Below, piece by piece: positions 16,714 through 27,600 of a DNA stretch of 61,659 bases. The stretch is taken from positions 1-61,659 of the forward strand of contig JAPLNJ010000960.1 in NCBI GenBank assembly GCA_026692885.1, given 5' to 3'. The translations under genes and the position numbers were made by a program. Under the pieces are notes generated by a model. The model did no database searches, was not told where the DNA came from, and saw nothing but the letters and a program-made list of their open reading frames with translations. Source of the stretch: Planctomycetota bacterium. GTDB taxonomy: Bacteria > Planctomycetota > Planctomycetia > Pirellulales > Pirellulaceae. Every line of letters starts with the position of its first letter. Position 1 is the stretch's first letter.

Positions 16714-18120
16714 TCAAGGCTGTTCCGGCACGGTGGGTCGGGCCCAGGTCTGCCCCTTTTTGTAACGATTCGCGCGGTCAAGCACGGTGGCGTCCTGGCT
16801 GGTTTGAATAACCTTGTCCAAGGCTCGTTCGAACTCGGCTTTGTTCGGCTCGCGAAGGTCGCGATGGTGCGCAAGTTCAACGATAGATTCGCAGGCCTGC
16901 TGGGCATACGGACGCTGGTCCAGGTAGGGCGTCAGGAATCGCAGTGTCTCGGGGATACGGATCGCCGAGGCTCGCTGCAGCACCAGATTCCGTTCGGCGT
17001 TGCGCGTGCACAGGGTCAAGGCTTGCTGCAATAATTCCAGCTTCTCACCGTCGATCCGGCCATCGGGTAACGGAGCGATGCGAATCAGCGCCCGGAGGGC
17101 CATTGTCCGATGCTCGGGATGCTCGTCCGTCTGCACCAGTGCCGTGAGCCGTGAGGCGATCGACGCATCCGGCCAATTGCACAAGGCACGCAGGCCGGTC
17201 TCGTGCAGCAGCGGATCCGTGTCCGTGATCGCCGCCGTCACGATCTTCAGCGCAGCGGGTCCGCCGACGCGTCCCAGCGCAGGCAGGATGGTCGTCCGGT
17301 CGGCTCGCTTCAACCTGTCCATGGCTGCCAGCAATGGCTCGGCCTGTCTTGCGGCATCCGTAATCCGGCTACAGACCAGCATCACGGCCTTCTCTGCCGC
17401 TTCTCGCTCTCGCCCTTTCTCGGCGAGGAGGACTCCCTGAACCATGCCGGGTAGATGTTCTGGGCCGGCCAGTTGCCCGAGCGCGGCCATCGCTGCAGCA
17501 CGCACGGAAGGTTCCGCAGCCACGGCGGCGGGCAGGATGTCCGGAAGCGAGTCGAGAGCGCGGCGGGTGGCCAGGATACCAATCAAAATCACGCGTAGGG
17601 ACTGGGACGCCTGTTTCATCTCGGCCGCAATCGCCGCGGGGACGGACTGGCCGGGCAAGCGAATCAAGCTAGTCCGTGCAGCCGCCTGCTCGGCCTGCGA
17701 CCCGGCCGTCAGCAAGGGCACCAACGTCCGCAAGTCGGCCGGTTCCCCCAGGAAACCCACAGCCGCGATCGCCGCCACCCGCACCGGCTCGTCGCGGCCG
17801 GCGGCAAGTACGCTCAGCACAGCAGGCCGAGCCGCGGTGTCTCCACGGCTGGCCAAGGCGCTGAGCAAGCCCACTTGGGCCTCGGGCGGCAACTTGGACA
17901 ATTGTGCCGCGAATTGTCTGGTGGCCGCCTGTCCTTTAGCCTCGGTGCGCACCTGTTCAAGGCCCAAGGCACGCACGTCTTTGTCTTTGTCGTTCAGCAG
18001 ATTGACGACCAGTTGGACCAGCTCGTCGCCGGTCTCCTGCTCCGCCATCGACTTGGCGATCGTCCCGAACACGACGGCCAGGATGGCCGTTCCGCACAAC
18101 AGCCGGGGGACACTCTTCAC
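16714..18120 (-). CDS. Secreted HEAT-repeat protein
   Basis: This 468-residue protein has a signal peptide (MKSVPRLLCGTAILAVVFGT). The rest is a chain of about ten HEAT-like helical pairs, for example EPVRVAAIAAVGFLGEPAD, PSVRAAAMAALGQLAGPEHL and DPLLHETGLRALCNWPD. Such repeats make protein-binding scaffolds; no catalytic motif is seen. The C-terminal tail (ANRYKKGQTWARPT) is not repetitive. In planctomycetes similar proteins are often exported with glycoside hydrolases and sulfatases, but no partner can be named here. Confidence 0.8.
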   Translation of the reverse strand: MKSVPRLLCGTAILAVVFGTIAKSMAEQETGDELVQLVVNLLNDKDKDVRALGLEQVRTEAKGQAATRQFAAQLSKLPPEAQVGLLSALASRGDTAARPAVLSVLAAGRDEPVRVAAIAAVGFLGEPADLRTLVPLLTAGSQAEQAAARTSLIRLPGQSVPAAIAAEMKQASQSLRVILIGILATRRALDSLPDILPAAVAAEPSVRAAAMAALGQLAGPEHLPGMVQGVLLAEKGREREAAEKAVMLVCSRITDAARQAEPLLAAMDRLKRADRTTILPALGRVGGPAALKIVTAAITDTDPLLHETGLRALCNWPDASIASRLTALVQTDEHPEHRTMALRALIRIAPLPDGRIDGEKLELLQQALTLCTRNAERNLVLQRASAIRIPETLRFLTPYLDQRPYAQQACESIVELAHHRDLREPNKAEFERALDKVIQTSQDATVLDRANRYKKGQTWARPTVPEQP

Positions 18121-18534
18121 GGGGCAACCTCCTTACAAAACCAAACTCAACCAGCGGCGGCAGAGAAAGCGGTGGTGGGCCGCTTGCTGGGGCGTCGCTA
18201 GTGCAAAATCACCGAGTCCACCGAGAGCAGCGGCCTGTTGATTCAATGTAGGGTGGTATCGTCGCCGATTGAATCAACAGGCCGCAGGCTCGACGGGGGC
18301 CTAACTTGTCTCTACGCGGATAGTTTCTGCTCATTGGAATCGGCTAAGTGGCAATGTACAAGTAGGCCGTCGCCGAGAACTGTCGTGCGCCAATAGAAAT
18401 GTCGCCGAGGACAAAGATCGTAGCCGAAGACCGCAGCGATACGGGTCGGATTTGCGCCCGGAAGAAGACGCCGCTTCGCGGCAGAGTGGTGCGACACTCT
18501 CCGGCCGATCCGACATGGATTGCTTGCGCGGTCC
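18121..18534. other. Intergenic stretch with one perfect hairpin repeat
   Basis: Nothing coding is supported. It contains the inverted repeat 18230-18285; the remainder shows no recognised signal. Confidence 0.5.
18230..18285. repeat. Perfect 18-bp inverted repeat
   Basis: GCGGCCTGTTGATTCAAT (18230-18247) pairs exactly with 18268-18285 across a 20-base loop that contains TAGGGTGG. It lies between two genes on the same strand. Confidence 0.8.
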
Positions 18535-19941
18535 TTAGACCTCCGCAGCCGCCCCGGCCGCGGCGCCGACGGGCACGAGGACCAAGGGCCGCTGATGCGC
18601 AGGGAACACGCTTTGAGAAGAACTCCGGACCTGGGCCACGAACTCGTCCAGCAGTTCCTCAGCGTCCTCGGCTTCCAGGATCCGCGGATCGTAGTGCAGC
18701 GTGAGGTTCAGCCGGCCGGCGTACTGCAAGACCGCCAAGGCGATGCTGGTCCGCAGACGCCAGGGCGCAAACAACTCCACGCGGTCCAGCACCGTGTTGC
18801 CGACGACCAGGCGGCCCCGGTCGCGCGGTAGCGGCAGCTCGTCCAGCACCGTACCCAAGTTCGTCAGCACGCAAGTGGCCCGCGAGTCGCCGCGGACAAT
18901 CTCGCCCAACTGGTTCTTCAGGGCCGCCAGCCACAGGACGAAGGCCAACGCCAGACGCTCCTGTCTGATGATCTGCATCTCGTGATGGATCCCGCGCAGC
19001 AGCCGCTGGGGTCGTGCCAAGTCGCCGGGGCGGCGATCCAGAAACGCCATGCTCACGACGTTGGCCGCCGGTAGCGCCTGATCCAAGGCAGAGCGAAGGT
19101 TCACCGGCACCATCAGCCGCAACCAGGAAGGGTCGTCCTCAAGGCCCTGTCGTTCACGCCAATTGCCGATCGTCAGCAGCAGATCGCGCAACAACAGATC
19201 GTTCACGGTGACTTCCTGCTCGCGACTCAACCGTCGCAGGCTCGCCGTTTCCTGTGCCGAGAGAGTCGTGGAGCAAACGGCCGGATAGCTTGCGGACAAA
19301 GGTACGTCTTCTGCCGGCGACGGCGAGGTCAGGGAAGCCACCGGCCGGGTCAGGAAATCCCTCGCTGCCACGGCGGTTCGCGATTTCTGCTGCATCCAGT
19401 CCTCCGCCTCCTGCGGGGTCAGGCCGAAATCGCCGCGACCCCGGAGCAAATTCGCATCGAGCGGCGGCAAGCGGAGGGCCGAGCGGTGCCGGGCGGGCAG
19501 CAGGCCCCGGGCACACTCCAACAACAAATCTCGGGCAAACCCCAGCGAGCCCAGTCCGTCGCAGCAGGCATGATGGAATTGGATCAGGAGGTCCGTGCCA
19601 GTGGCTCGTTCGGTCACCCAAAAACGCAGGCCCGGCTCGCGGCGCAGGTCAAACGGCGGCGTGTGAGGCGGATTCTCGCCCGTCGCCTCGCCCAGCCACT
19701 TCACCGACACCGCGTCTTGGGTTCCCGGCACCCATTGCAGCCCGCCCCGATCCGCTTCCCCGACTACCGCCGTCAGCAACGGATGGCGCCGAGCAGCTTG
19801 CTCCGCGGCGGCCATCAAAACCGAGCGGTCCAGGCTTCCGCGAAATCGCAACCGCATGTGAAAATTCATGGGATGCGCTGGCTGATCGTCCAGCAACATG
19901 TACTCTTCGAACGGCACCAGCGGCAGAGGAAACAGATTCAC
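18535..19941 (-). CDS. Condensation/wax-ester-synthase-superfamily acyltransferase
   Basis: The 468-residue protein carries the superfamily motif HHACCDG at 123-129 (HHxxxDG; the second His is the catalytic base). Other marks are an N-terminal LDDQPAHPMNFHMRLRF block, LMVPVNLRS with ANVVSMAFLD further on, as in WS/DGAT and PapA-type enzymes, and the tail NLTLHYDPRI. Enzymes of this group move acyl groups from CoA or carrier protein to an alcohol or amine, so a lipid or peptide-lipid ester is a likely product. It is cytoplasmic, with no signal peptide. It lies downstream of the E1/lipoyl/ketoacyl-synthase fusion on the same strand but 680 bp away, so shared function is a guess. Confidence 0.75.
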   Translation of the reverse strand: MNLFPLPLVPFEEYMLLDDQPAHPMNFHMRLRFRGSLDRSVLMAAAEQAARRHPLLTAVVGEADRGGLQWVPGTQDAVSVKWLGEATGENPPHTPPFDLRREPGLRFWVTERATGTDLLIQFHHACCDGLGSLGFARDLLLECARGLLPARHRSALRLPPLDANLLRGRGDFGLTPQEAEDWMQQKSRTAVAARDFLTRPVASLTSPSPAEDVPLSASYPAVCSTTLSAQETASLRRLSREQEVTVNDLLLRDLLLTIGNWRERQGLEDDPSWLRLMVPVNLRSALDQALPAANVVSMAFLDRRPGDLARPQRLLRGIHHEMQIIRQERLALAFVLWLAALKNQLGEIVRGDSRATCVLTNLGTVLDELPLPRDRGRLVVGNTVLDRVELFAPWRLRTSIALAVLQYAGRLNLTLHYDPRILEAEDAEELLDEFVAQVRSSSQSVFPAHQRPLVLVPVGAAAGAAAEV

Positions 19942-20623
19942 GTCGAAGATCTCCCGGCTACGTTCTGTGACATGTGCTGCCGATTCTATGGCTTTTGGGG
20001 GACGAATCGTTTGAACCGACCGTTCCGAAACTAATGGTTAGCCTACCTTGACGGGACCGAGCCTTATCTCGGAAGGTGACTCCTGACCAGGGTAGGATAG
20101 TCCGTTGCGTGATGGCGGGAAGTACTTATTGCGATTGCGTTTAGGTTTATGTTCAGGCAATCCACGCCCCCCCTGCCACGTCATCTGGATCGCCGTTTGC
20201 CAGCCCAAGGTTGGTTTGTTTTCGGCTACCGAAACACGAGAACCTGAATCGTTATCCGGGGGTCTGGATAATCGAATGCTCGCCCCACAACCACGGCTGA
20301 AGGCCGTCAGCGTACCCGCCGCCCTGCCATTCAACAAGGTGCCTGCGGTCAACGACTGCGGTCAGCGACGTCCCACAGTCTCAACGCCCTGAGCATCGCG
20401 GACTGGGGCTTCGTGCAGGCTGTCGCCCCGGAACCCGTCTCTCCCACCCGCTTCAAGTGACCGCGGTCACCCATTCAATACGGTTGAACAAGGACCATAG
20501 ACGCTGACCGCGAGCGGGGTTCACCGATTCGACGAAGGCGACACGGCCCAGCAAGTGCGCGCGAAAATCGGGTGAGGCGTCGCGGGCCTGACTGGCGGGT
20601 CCTTGCTAGCCATAGCGCGAGGC
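19942..20623. other. Intergenic stretch without a recognisable gene
   Basis: Open frames here have no protein-like character. The piece 20402-20426 (GACTGGGGCTTCG...) vaguely recalls the core of the family A repeat. I see no RNA gene or clear promoter. Confidence 0.4.
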
Positions 20624-23600
20624 TCACATCTCCAGGATGCTGGCCCCGAAGGTGAAGCCACCCCCGAAAGCGCAGAGGCCCACGCGGTCGCCTTTCTTAC
20701 TGGTGGGTAGCACATCGTACAAGCACAGCGGAATACTGGACGAAGACGTATTGCCGTACTTGTAAATATTGCTGAAGACGCGGACGTTGATGCGGCTTTG
20801 GATCGCGTCGATGATCCGCTGGTTGGCCTGATGCGGCACGACCAGACTCAAATCGTCGACGCGAATCCCCACCCGCTCGCAGATGCGGTTCAGGCTGGCG
20901 ACCATCGACCGAACCGCCTCGCTAAATACCTTGCGGCCCTTCATGTGAATGTAGCCGTCATGCAGCAGCGGCACCGAGAGCGTGCTGCCGTCTTCCCCCT
21001 TGGCTGCCAATTCCGGACGGTGGAGGCGTCCCTTGGCCCGCTCGAAATGGGCTTCTCCGTACAGCACGGTGGCGGACGTCGCATCGCCGAACAGAATCGC
21101 CGTGTCGAAGTCGGCCGGGTCGAGCAGGGGCGAAAGCACCTCAGCTGTGACCAGCAGCACGCGTCCATTGGGCGTGCTCTGAAGGAAGTCGTAGCCAGCC
21201 TGCAACGCGTACAAGTAGCCCGAACAGGCCGCATTGATGTCATACGCCTGGAGCACGGATTCGTTTTTCCCCCGGCACAAGGCGTTGAGCACCTGGCACG
21301 CCATCGACGGCGTGACCGACGTCGGACTCGTCGTGCTGCAAATGACGACGTCCAAATCGTCGAGAATCAGGTGCTCCTGGTCCAGGACCTTCCGACAGGC
21401 TTGGGCCGCCATGTTGATCGAACTCTCGCCCTCGCCGACCCACATGCGGCTGTTGATGCCTGTGCGGCGGATGATGTCATCGACCGACATCCCGTTCTGG
21501 CTGCGAAAGACGCCGCGATCCAACAGCTCCGCATTGGTCACCAAACGACTGCCGGTGACGATGGCCACCTGCGAAATCCCCACATCAAACGGACGGCGTT
21601 CGCGATACTGGTGCGGGATGTACAAGGTCCCGGTGGTGGTCTTGCGCGTCAGCACCGGGGTTCCGCACTGCTCTTGCGTGACGGGTTTCTTGCGGGCCGA
21701 CAAACGCCCCATGTTGATCCGCATCATCGGCGCCCCCACGGGCACCACATCGCCCTCTGCTACCAGAAGTTTTTCCACCACGCCGGACACGGGAGAGCTG
21801 ATCTCAAAGACACTCTTGGTGGCTTCGAGGGACGCCAGGGGTTGACCCCGCTCGATGTGGGCTCCTGGCCGGACCAGTAACTCTACCACCACCACAGTAT
21901 CGTCCGACGGGCCGGAGCCGATCGCCTCGACATAGTGGATGCCTTCCTCCACTGGTTTGGGAGGAATCCACACCAGATCCAGATTCAACAACTCGGCCGC
22001 CGTCGCCAAGACACGCTCAAAGGAGGGCATCACCTGAATCTGGTTGGCGAAATTGCACGGGATGTGCGTATCGGGCCGGGCGATCCGGCGCATGGCCACG
22101 GGAACGCGCGTCCGTTGCGCCACGACAGCCAGAACTTCGCCCCCAAAACCACAGGTCTGATTGTCTTCGTGGACGACGATCAGGCGGGCGGTCTTCTCCG
22201 CCGACGTCAACACCGTGTGTTCGTCCCACGGCGATAGGCAACGCAGATCGAGCACCTCCGCTTCCACTCCGGCTTTTTCCAAAGCCTCCGCCGCCCGCAG
22301 GCACAGCGACACCGTATTACCCCAGCCGACCAGCGTGATATCGCGGCCAGCACGGGCCTTGCGCGCCGTGCCGACGGGCACGAACTGCCGATCCACATCC
22401 GCCGAAGTCGCCAGATCGGGATTGTTCAGGAGGCTCTTTGGGTAAAAGAAGACCGTCGGGCGCTCGGACTCGAAGGCCGCGTTCAGCAAGCCCGCCGCAT
22501 CGGTGGCGGTCGACGGCATGAACACATCCAGACCCGGCGCGTGGATGGCCAGCGATTCCAAAGTTTGGGCGTGGTACGGGCCGAGCCCCGGACGATAGGC
22601 GCCGCACGCCAGCATGACAATGACAGGGGCATTCCACTGCCCCCCGCTGCGCCAATGCAGCGTCGCCAACTCGTTGGTCAACTGGTTGTGGGCCAACGGC
22701 AGAAAATCGGCGAACTGGATGAACGCTACCGGCCGTTGACCCGCCAAAGCCCGACCGACACAACTGCCAACGATGGTCGATTCGCTGAGCGGTGAGTTCA
22801 GGACGCGGCCCGGAAACTCGGTACTCAAGCCTTTGGTCACGCCAAACACGTCGCCCTTGGGATCCTCAATGTCCTCGCCGAACAACACGACGCGAGAATC
22901 GCTGCGTAAGTGGTCCCGCAACACCTCGCGAATCGCATCCCGCATGATCAACTGCAGTCCCTCGCCGCTGCCCCGGCGTTCGCGAGAAGGGTGCGTCAGT
23001 TCGACCGTGAGCGGTCGTTTGGCGTGGAACACGGATTCCGGCTCGGGCCCTAACGCCGCCGCTTCTTCCGCCGCTGAGACGTCCTGATCCACCTCGCCAC
23101 GTACCTGGTCCAACTGCCCCCGCGACCAACCCTGCGCGAGGAGCCAGTCTTCGAAAATCGGAATTGGATCGCCCGTCCTGCGAGAAAGTTCGAGTTCCTC
23201 CCGCTCGCGATAAATCGACTGGTCGTCCGCGTTCGTGTGGCTGGTCAACCGCTCGACGTTGAACACGACCATACCCGGCCCGCGAGAATGACGGATCTCG
23301 GCGACCAGCCGGCCGAATTCTTCGTAGGCCAAGACGGCGCTGCGGCCATCGACGAAGTGGATCGGCATCCCAAACAACTGGTCGGCGCGTCCTGCTGGCA
23401 CAGAATAGAAGGTGCGGCCCTCCGTCGGTGTGGAAATCGCCCAACGGTTGTTCTGCACGACAAACAAGACCGGCAGCGCACACCGGACGGCTTCTGCGCA
23501 GGCTTCCAGAAACTCGCCCTGCTGAGTCGTCCCGTCGCCGACACCGCAGTACACCAGTGGCGAATTGACGTGATCTTTGACAGCCGCCGCCACGCCGACA

Positions 23601-23956
23601 GACTGCAAGGCGTTGTTGGCTACCGGGGTAACCATGCACAACACATTCCGGCTCGGATCGCTAAAGAAGCCGGTCATCTGCCGGCCGCGCGAGCTGGAGT
23701 TGTCCTTGCACAGCAAGGTGTCGAAAAAGGCTTGGGTAGGCAAACCTCGCGCCAGCAACAGGGCTTTATCGCGGTAGTGGCAGTGCAGCCAGTCATCCGG
23801 GGTCAGATGCAACGCCAACGCGGCCAGGGCCTCGTGACCACTGCCGGCGACGTTGAAGAAAGCCTCGCCCCGATTGGTGATCTCCTGCTCCAATTGGTCT
23901 ACCTGCCGGGCGGTAAGCATCGCTCGGTAGAGCAGGAGCTGTTGATTCCGATCCAT
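20624..23956 (-). CDS. Four-part fusion: 2-oxoacid dehydrogenase E1-alpha, E1-beta, lipoyl domain and FabH-type ketoacyl synthase III
   Basis: The single frame of 1,110 residues is uninterrupted. Residues 1-310 are E1-alpha with the thiamine-diphosphate motif GDGTTQQGEF (140-149) through NNRWA (169-173). Residues 335-660 are E1-beta (LFGEDIEDPKGDVFGVTKGL; VHEDNQTCGFGGEV). Residues 684-748 form a lipoyl/biotinyl hairpin with Lys714 in LEATKSVFEISSP. Residues 790-1110 are a complete FabH with Cys911 (NAACSGYLYAL), His1042 (PHQANQRI) and Asn1069 (YGNTSSSS). Known E1 enzymes decarboxylate 2-oxoacids onto lipoyl; FabH condenses an acyl primer with malonyl-ACP. There is no E2 transferase or E3 domain and none beside it. 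I infer that the acyl-lipoyl arm may feed Cys911 directly. Substrate (branched-chain, pyruvate or aromatic oxoacid) is unknown. The gene diverges from the giant surface-protein gene. Confidence 0.9.
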   Translation of the reverse strand: MDRNQQLLLYRAMLTARQVDQLEQEITNRGEAFFNVAGSGHEALAALALHLTPDDWLHCHYRDKALLLARGLPTQAFFDTLLCKDNSSSRGRQMTGFFSDPSRNVLCMVTPVANNALQSVGVAAAVKDHVNSPLVYCGVGDGTTQQGEFLEACAEAVRCALPVLFVVQNNRWAISTPTEGRTFYSVPAGRADQLFGMPIHFVDGRSAVLAYEEFGRLVAEIRHSRGPGMVVFNVERLTSHTNADDQSIYREREELELSRRTGDPIPIFEDWLLAQGWSRGQLDQVRGEVDQDVSAAEEAAALGPEPESVFHAKRPLTVELTHPSRERRGSGEGLQLIMRDAIREVLRDHLRSDSRVVLFGEDIEDPKGDVFGVTKGLSTEFPGRVLNSPLSESTIVGSCVGRALAGQRPVAFIQFADFLPLAHNQLTNELATLHWRSGGQWNAPVIVMLACGAYRPGLGPYHAQTLESLAIHAPGLDVFMPSTATDAAGLLNAAFESERPTVFFYPKSLLNNPDLATSADVDRQFVPVGTARKARAGRDITLVGWGNTVSLCLRAAEALEKAGVEAEVLDLRCLSPWDEHTVLTSAEKTARLIVVHEDNQTCGFGGEVLAVVAQRTRVPVAMRRIARPDTHIPCNFANQIQVMPSFERVLATAAELLNLDLVWIPPKPVEEGIHYVEAIGSGPSDDTVVVVELLVRPGAHIERGQPLASLEATKSVFEISSPVSGVVEKLLVAEGDVVPVGAPMMRINMGRLSARKKPVTQEQCGTPVLTRKTTTGTLYIPHQYRERRPFDVGISQVAIVTGSRLVTNAELLDRGVFRSQNGMSVDDIIRRTGINSRMWVGEGESSINMAAQACRKVLDQEHLILDDLDVVICSTTSPTSVTPSMACQVLNALCRGKNESVLQAYDINAACSGYLYALQAGYDFLQSTPNGRVLLVTAEVLSPLLDPADFDTAILFGDATSATVLYGEAHFERAKGRLHRPELAAKGEDGSTLSVPLLHDGYIHMKGRKVFSEAVRSMVASLNRICERVGIRVDDLSLVVPHQANQRIIDAIQSRINVRVFSNIYKYGNTSSSSIPLCLYDVLPTSKKGDRVGLCAFGGGFTFGASILEM

Positions 23957-24690
23957 GGTTATTTCCCACCAACGGCAGCGACTCTCTACGCCTTCAAGCA
24001 GCCATCGCCGACCAATCGCGTGACCACTAGGATGCGTAAACTGCGCAGAATTTAGAACTTATCCCGTTCGGGATGCCGTCCAAGCCAAGGTCGAGATTGT
24101 AAAGGTACCGGTCCAAGAATAACTCCGTGTTTTCGATGGTGAGCGGACTTTAGTCCACTCAGGCGGAATGAATTCCGCCCTACGAAATTGTTCTTGGACA
24201 GGTACTAACATTTTTCAGAACATTCCGATCAAGACCCCTCCGGTGTGTGCCGATCCTGCGGTTTTTTCTATTCAACAGGGGTTGGCAGGATATCATATTG
24301 AGATTTGCCACCGGACTTGACAAAACTTATCTGCCTAAGTCGCCGATGAAGATGGGTAGCATGAGGTGCCTGCATAGCATGGGATTGATGCGTAAAGTAT
24401 TCGGAAGAAGCGGCAGTGCAACAGTTTTGTGGAACTTCTTGCCGAATTTTTCGTCTGCTAGGTTGCGGCAGCATTGCATCCATGGTGGGTGCGACTCTCC
24501 GTGAGATGAAGTCGGGGTGACTTGCGGCGTTCCGTTGGACCTCGCGGCTCCGGTGGCGAAATAATTGAGTATGTGGCGGAAGACAGGTAGGCTGAGTCGA
24601 GCCTTCTCTGCCGAGTTTCGGTCTGCCCCGTCGGCGATCTGCATCGAACAGGGATCACGAACAGCACTTTCGCGAATTAGGAAAAAGTCA
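23957..24690. other. Divergent upstream region between the fusion enzyme and the giant surface protein
   Basis: This 734-bp stretch must carry both promoters. It holds an inverted-repeat element (24105-24205). AT-rich sequence occurs around 24206-24320. No confident -35/-10 pair or operator was picked by eye. Confidence 0.45.
24105..24205. repeat. Inverted-repeat element with two inner palindromes
   Basis: The ends GTACCGGTCCAAGAA and TTCTTGGACAGGTAC are inverted copies with one mismatch. Between them lie the small palindromes GGACTTTAGTCC and GCGGAATGAATTCCGC. Confidence 0.7.
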
Positions 24691-27600
24691 ATGACTCACA
24701 CACGTCTTACCTCGCTTCGCTCTTCACGGACTTCGAGCCAACGACGCAACGCCGAGCGACGCACGCGCCGTTCTGTCAGGTTGTTTGAACGCCTTGAAGA
24801 CAGAAACCTGCTGTCCGGCGATTCCCTGGCGTTCCACAACGCGTTCTGGCCCGCCGACGTTGATAACAGCCTCAAGGTAACCCCGCAGGACGCGTTATAC
24901 GTTGTCAACGCATTGAACAACGGCGGATCGCGGCAACTGGCCTCCGCGGCGGCGGCGAGCGGCGAGGCAGGAACTACCAGTAGTGAGGCAGCCATAAGCG
25001 GGTATATCGACGTGAACGGAGATGGCCTGCTGACGCCGACCGACGCGTTGGGGGTCATCAACGCCTTGAACGGTGGTGAAGGCGAGACTGCGACGACGGA
25101 CTTGGTACGTTACAACTTGACGGTGACGGACACCTCGAATGTCGCCTTGCCCACGAATGCGGACGGATCTTTTGCGGTGACGAAGGGACAAACGTTCCGG
25201 CTCCATGGCTCGCTCCAAGACGTGCGGAACATCGTGATGGGGGAGGGATCCACGGGCGTGTTCGCCGGCTATATCAACATTGTGGCGGCCAATAGCAGCC
25301 TGATTTCCCTGCGGTACGGTGAGACACAGCAGTTGCTGTTGGTCCCGACGACCCACACAGATAACACAGATCCGGCCAAGCCGGTGCAAGTGCCGGACAC
25401 CATCACCGGCACCTTCACGCTGACGTTCCAAACACAGACGACGCAGCCGATCAACGCTCAGGCCAGCATTGACCCCAAGACGGGTGCCGTGCTGAAGTCG
25501 CGAGCTCAGTTGATCCAGGACGCCCTCGCGGCTTTGCCAAACATCGGAGCAGGCAACGTAGAAGTTACGAAGTCACTGACCAATGACAATGCATTTAACA
25601 TTCGGTTCGTTAATGATTTGGGGGAACGCGACCTGCCCGGCATGCTCGGCAACTTCACCTCGCTAGTCTGCAAGCGCAACAATACTGTCACAGGGCCGGT
25701 CCAATCTGGCACCACCGTCACAGACAATTTTTACACGGCCAGCCTCAGCAATCCGGGAACGTTTGCCAGTTCCTTCGTTCACGTGAGCCCCTACATCAAT
25801 GGCCCGTCACCCTCGGCGGATTCAGCAGTTCCCGCCTCGGGTGGCGCTCCGCTCGCCGAAGTCGGCTCGTTCTTGAGTGGGTTCAGTGTGGAAATCCCCG
25901 GCGGCGAGAAAGAGTTCTTTACCGTGGACATCCAGGCGCAGCTGCCGGGTGAGGTTGATTTCTCAGGCGCTTTGCCGTCGACGCCAACGGGACATGAAAC
26001 GCTGGTCTTCCCGTCCAGTGGCGCAGCCAAGTTCACGGTGGATCCATCGCTTATCGGGTTCGTGCAAGATGCAAAGATTCCCTCGTCGTTGCTCCGCTTG
26101 AAGATTACGGCTCCGGTGGTGGCCGGAACATCGCAGTTCACCGTCGCGGAGGACTCGGTCAATAACGCCTTGGATGTACTCGCAAACAGCACGGTGAATG
26201 CAGCTGCGAACGGCGTAGTCCCCAAGGTGCTCGCTGGCGTTGGTGCGCTCAGCGATGCCAACGCGGGAACGATTTCATTCTCGACCGGCGCTACCGGCAA
26301 GGCCACTTTCACACCCACCCCCAACTATAACGGGACGGTAACGTTTGCCTATACCGTGAACGACAGCGCAACACCCACGGCTCACTCCGACATCGGGACG
26401 GCGACCATCACCGTGACGCCGGTCAACGATGCTCCGTCGTTCGTCCAGGGTGGGAACAAGACGGTGGATGAGGATGTTGGGGCGCGGACTTTTGCCGGTT
26501 GGGCGACGAGCATTCTCGCCGGCCCTTCGAACGAACAAGCAAACCAGACGGTTGACTTCCTGGTCACGAACAGTAATGGCGCCTTGTTCTCGGCAGCACC
26601 CGCGGTCTCGCCGGACGGTACGCTGACCTTCACGCCGGCCCCCAATGCCAACGGAACTGCTACGGTGACGGTGCGACTACACGACAACGGCAGTACGGAC
26701 AACCAGGGCCAGAACACCAGCGCCCCGCAGACTTTCACCATCACGATCAATGCCATTAACGATACTCCTGTGAATACCATGCCCACGGGGTCGTTCCAAA
26801 TGGTTTCCGGCCAACCCGTAATCATCAACGGGATCTCCGTGGCCGACCCGCTGGACGCCCCCTGGCTGGCTGTGCCGAATGACGAGATCGTAAACGTCAC
26901 CCTGCGGATCGACCAGGGCACGGCCCAGGACAAGTTGACGTTGCTGAGCGTTCCCACGGGCCTGAGCGTCCCCGGAAACGGGACCGCGAGCACGCTTCAA
27001 ATCCAGGACAAGATCGGCTTGATCAACGCCGCGCTGGCTGGCGGTCTGAAGTACGAAGGGACACTTGGCGCTCACACGTTGACGGTGATTACGGACGACC
27101 TTGGTAATGTTGGCGGCCCGGGATCGCTTACCGCTACGAACACGCTCTCGATCGTACCTCCCAAGAAGCCCTTCGCCGTGAATGACCAGTTCGCGGTCGA
27201 TGAGAACTCCGGCGTGCATGTTTTCAACGTGCTCACAAACGACATTAGTTTCGTCTCGGGTCAGGCCGACGGGGCGAACCTGCGGATTATGAGCGTCGAC
27301 CCTAGCGGCGTGCATAACGGCGGCACCGTGACCACAAACGGCAGTACGGTGACATATACGCGGAACGGCCTCTTCAACGGCACCGACACATTCACCTATG
27401 TGGCTGCCGACGCAACGGATCCGACGAACGGCGACGGTGCCAGCACCGGCACGGTGACCGTGACGGTCGACGCGGTCAACAACTCGCCTGTGATCACTCT
27501 GGGGGCGTCCAAGTTGGATACCCTGGAAGACCACCAAGCGAACCCGCTTCCCCAAGGCTTCATCACCATCACCGACCCGGACGTGGGCACCGGCCAAATG

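Noticed and set aside
20038..20352. Open frames between the acyltransferase and the fusion enzyme
   Set aside because: Low protein-like character on both strands and no recognisable domain.
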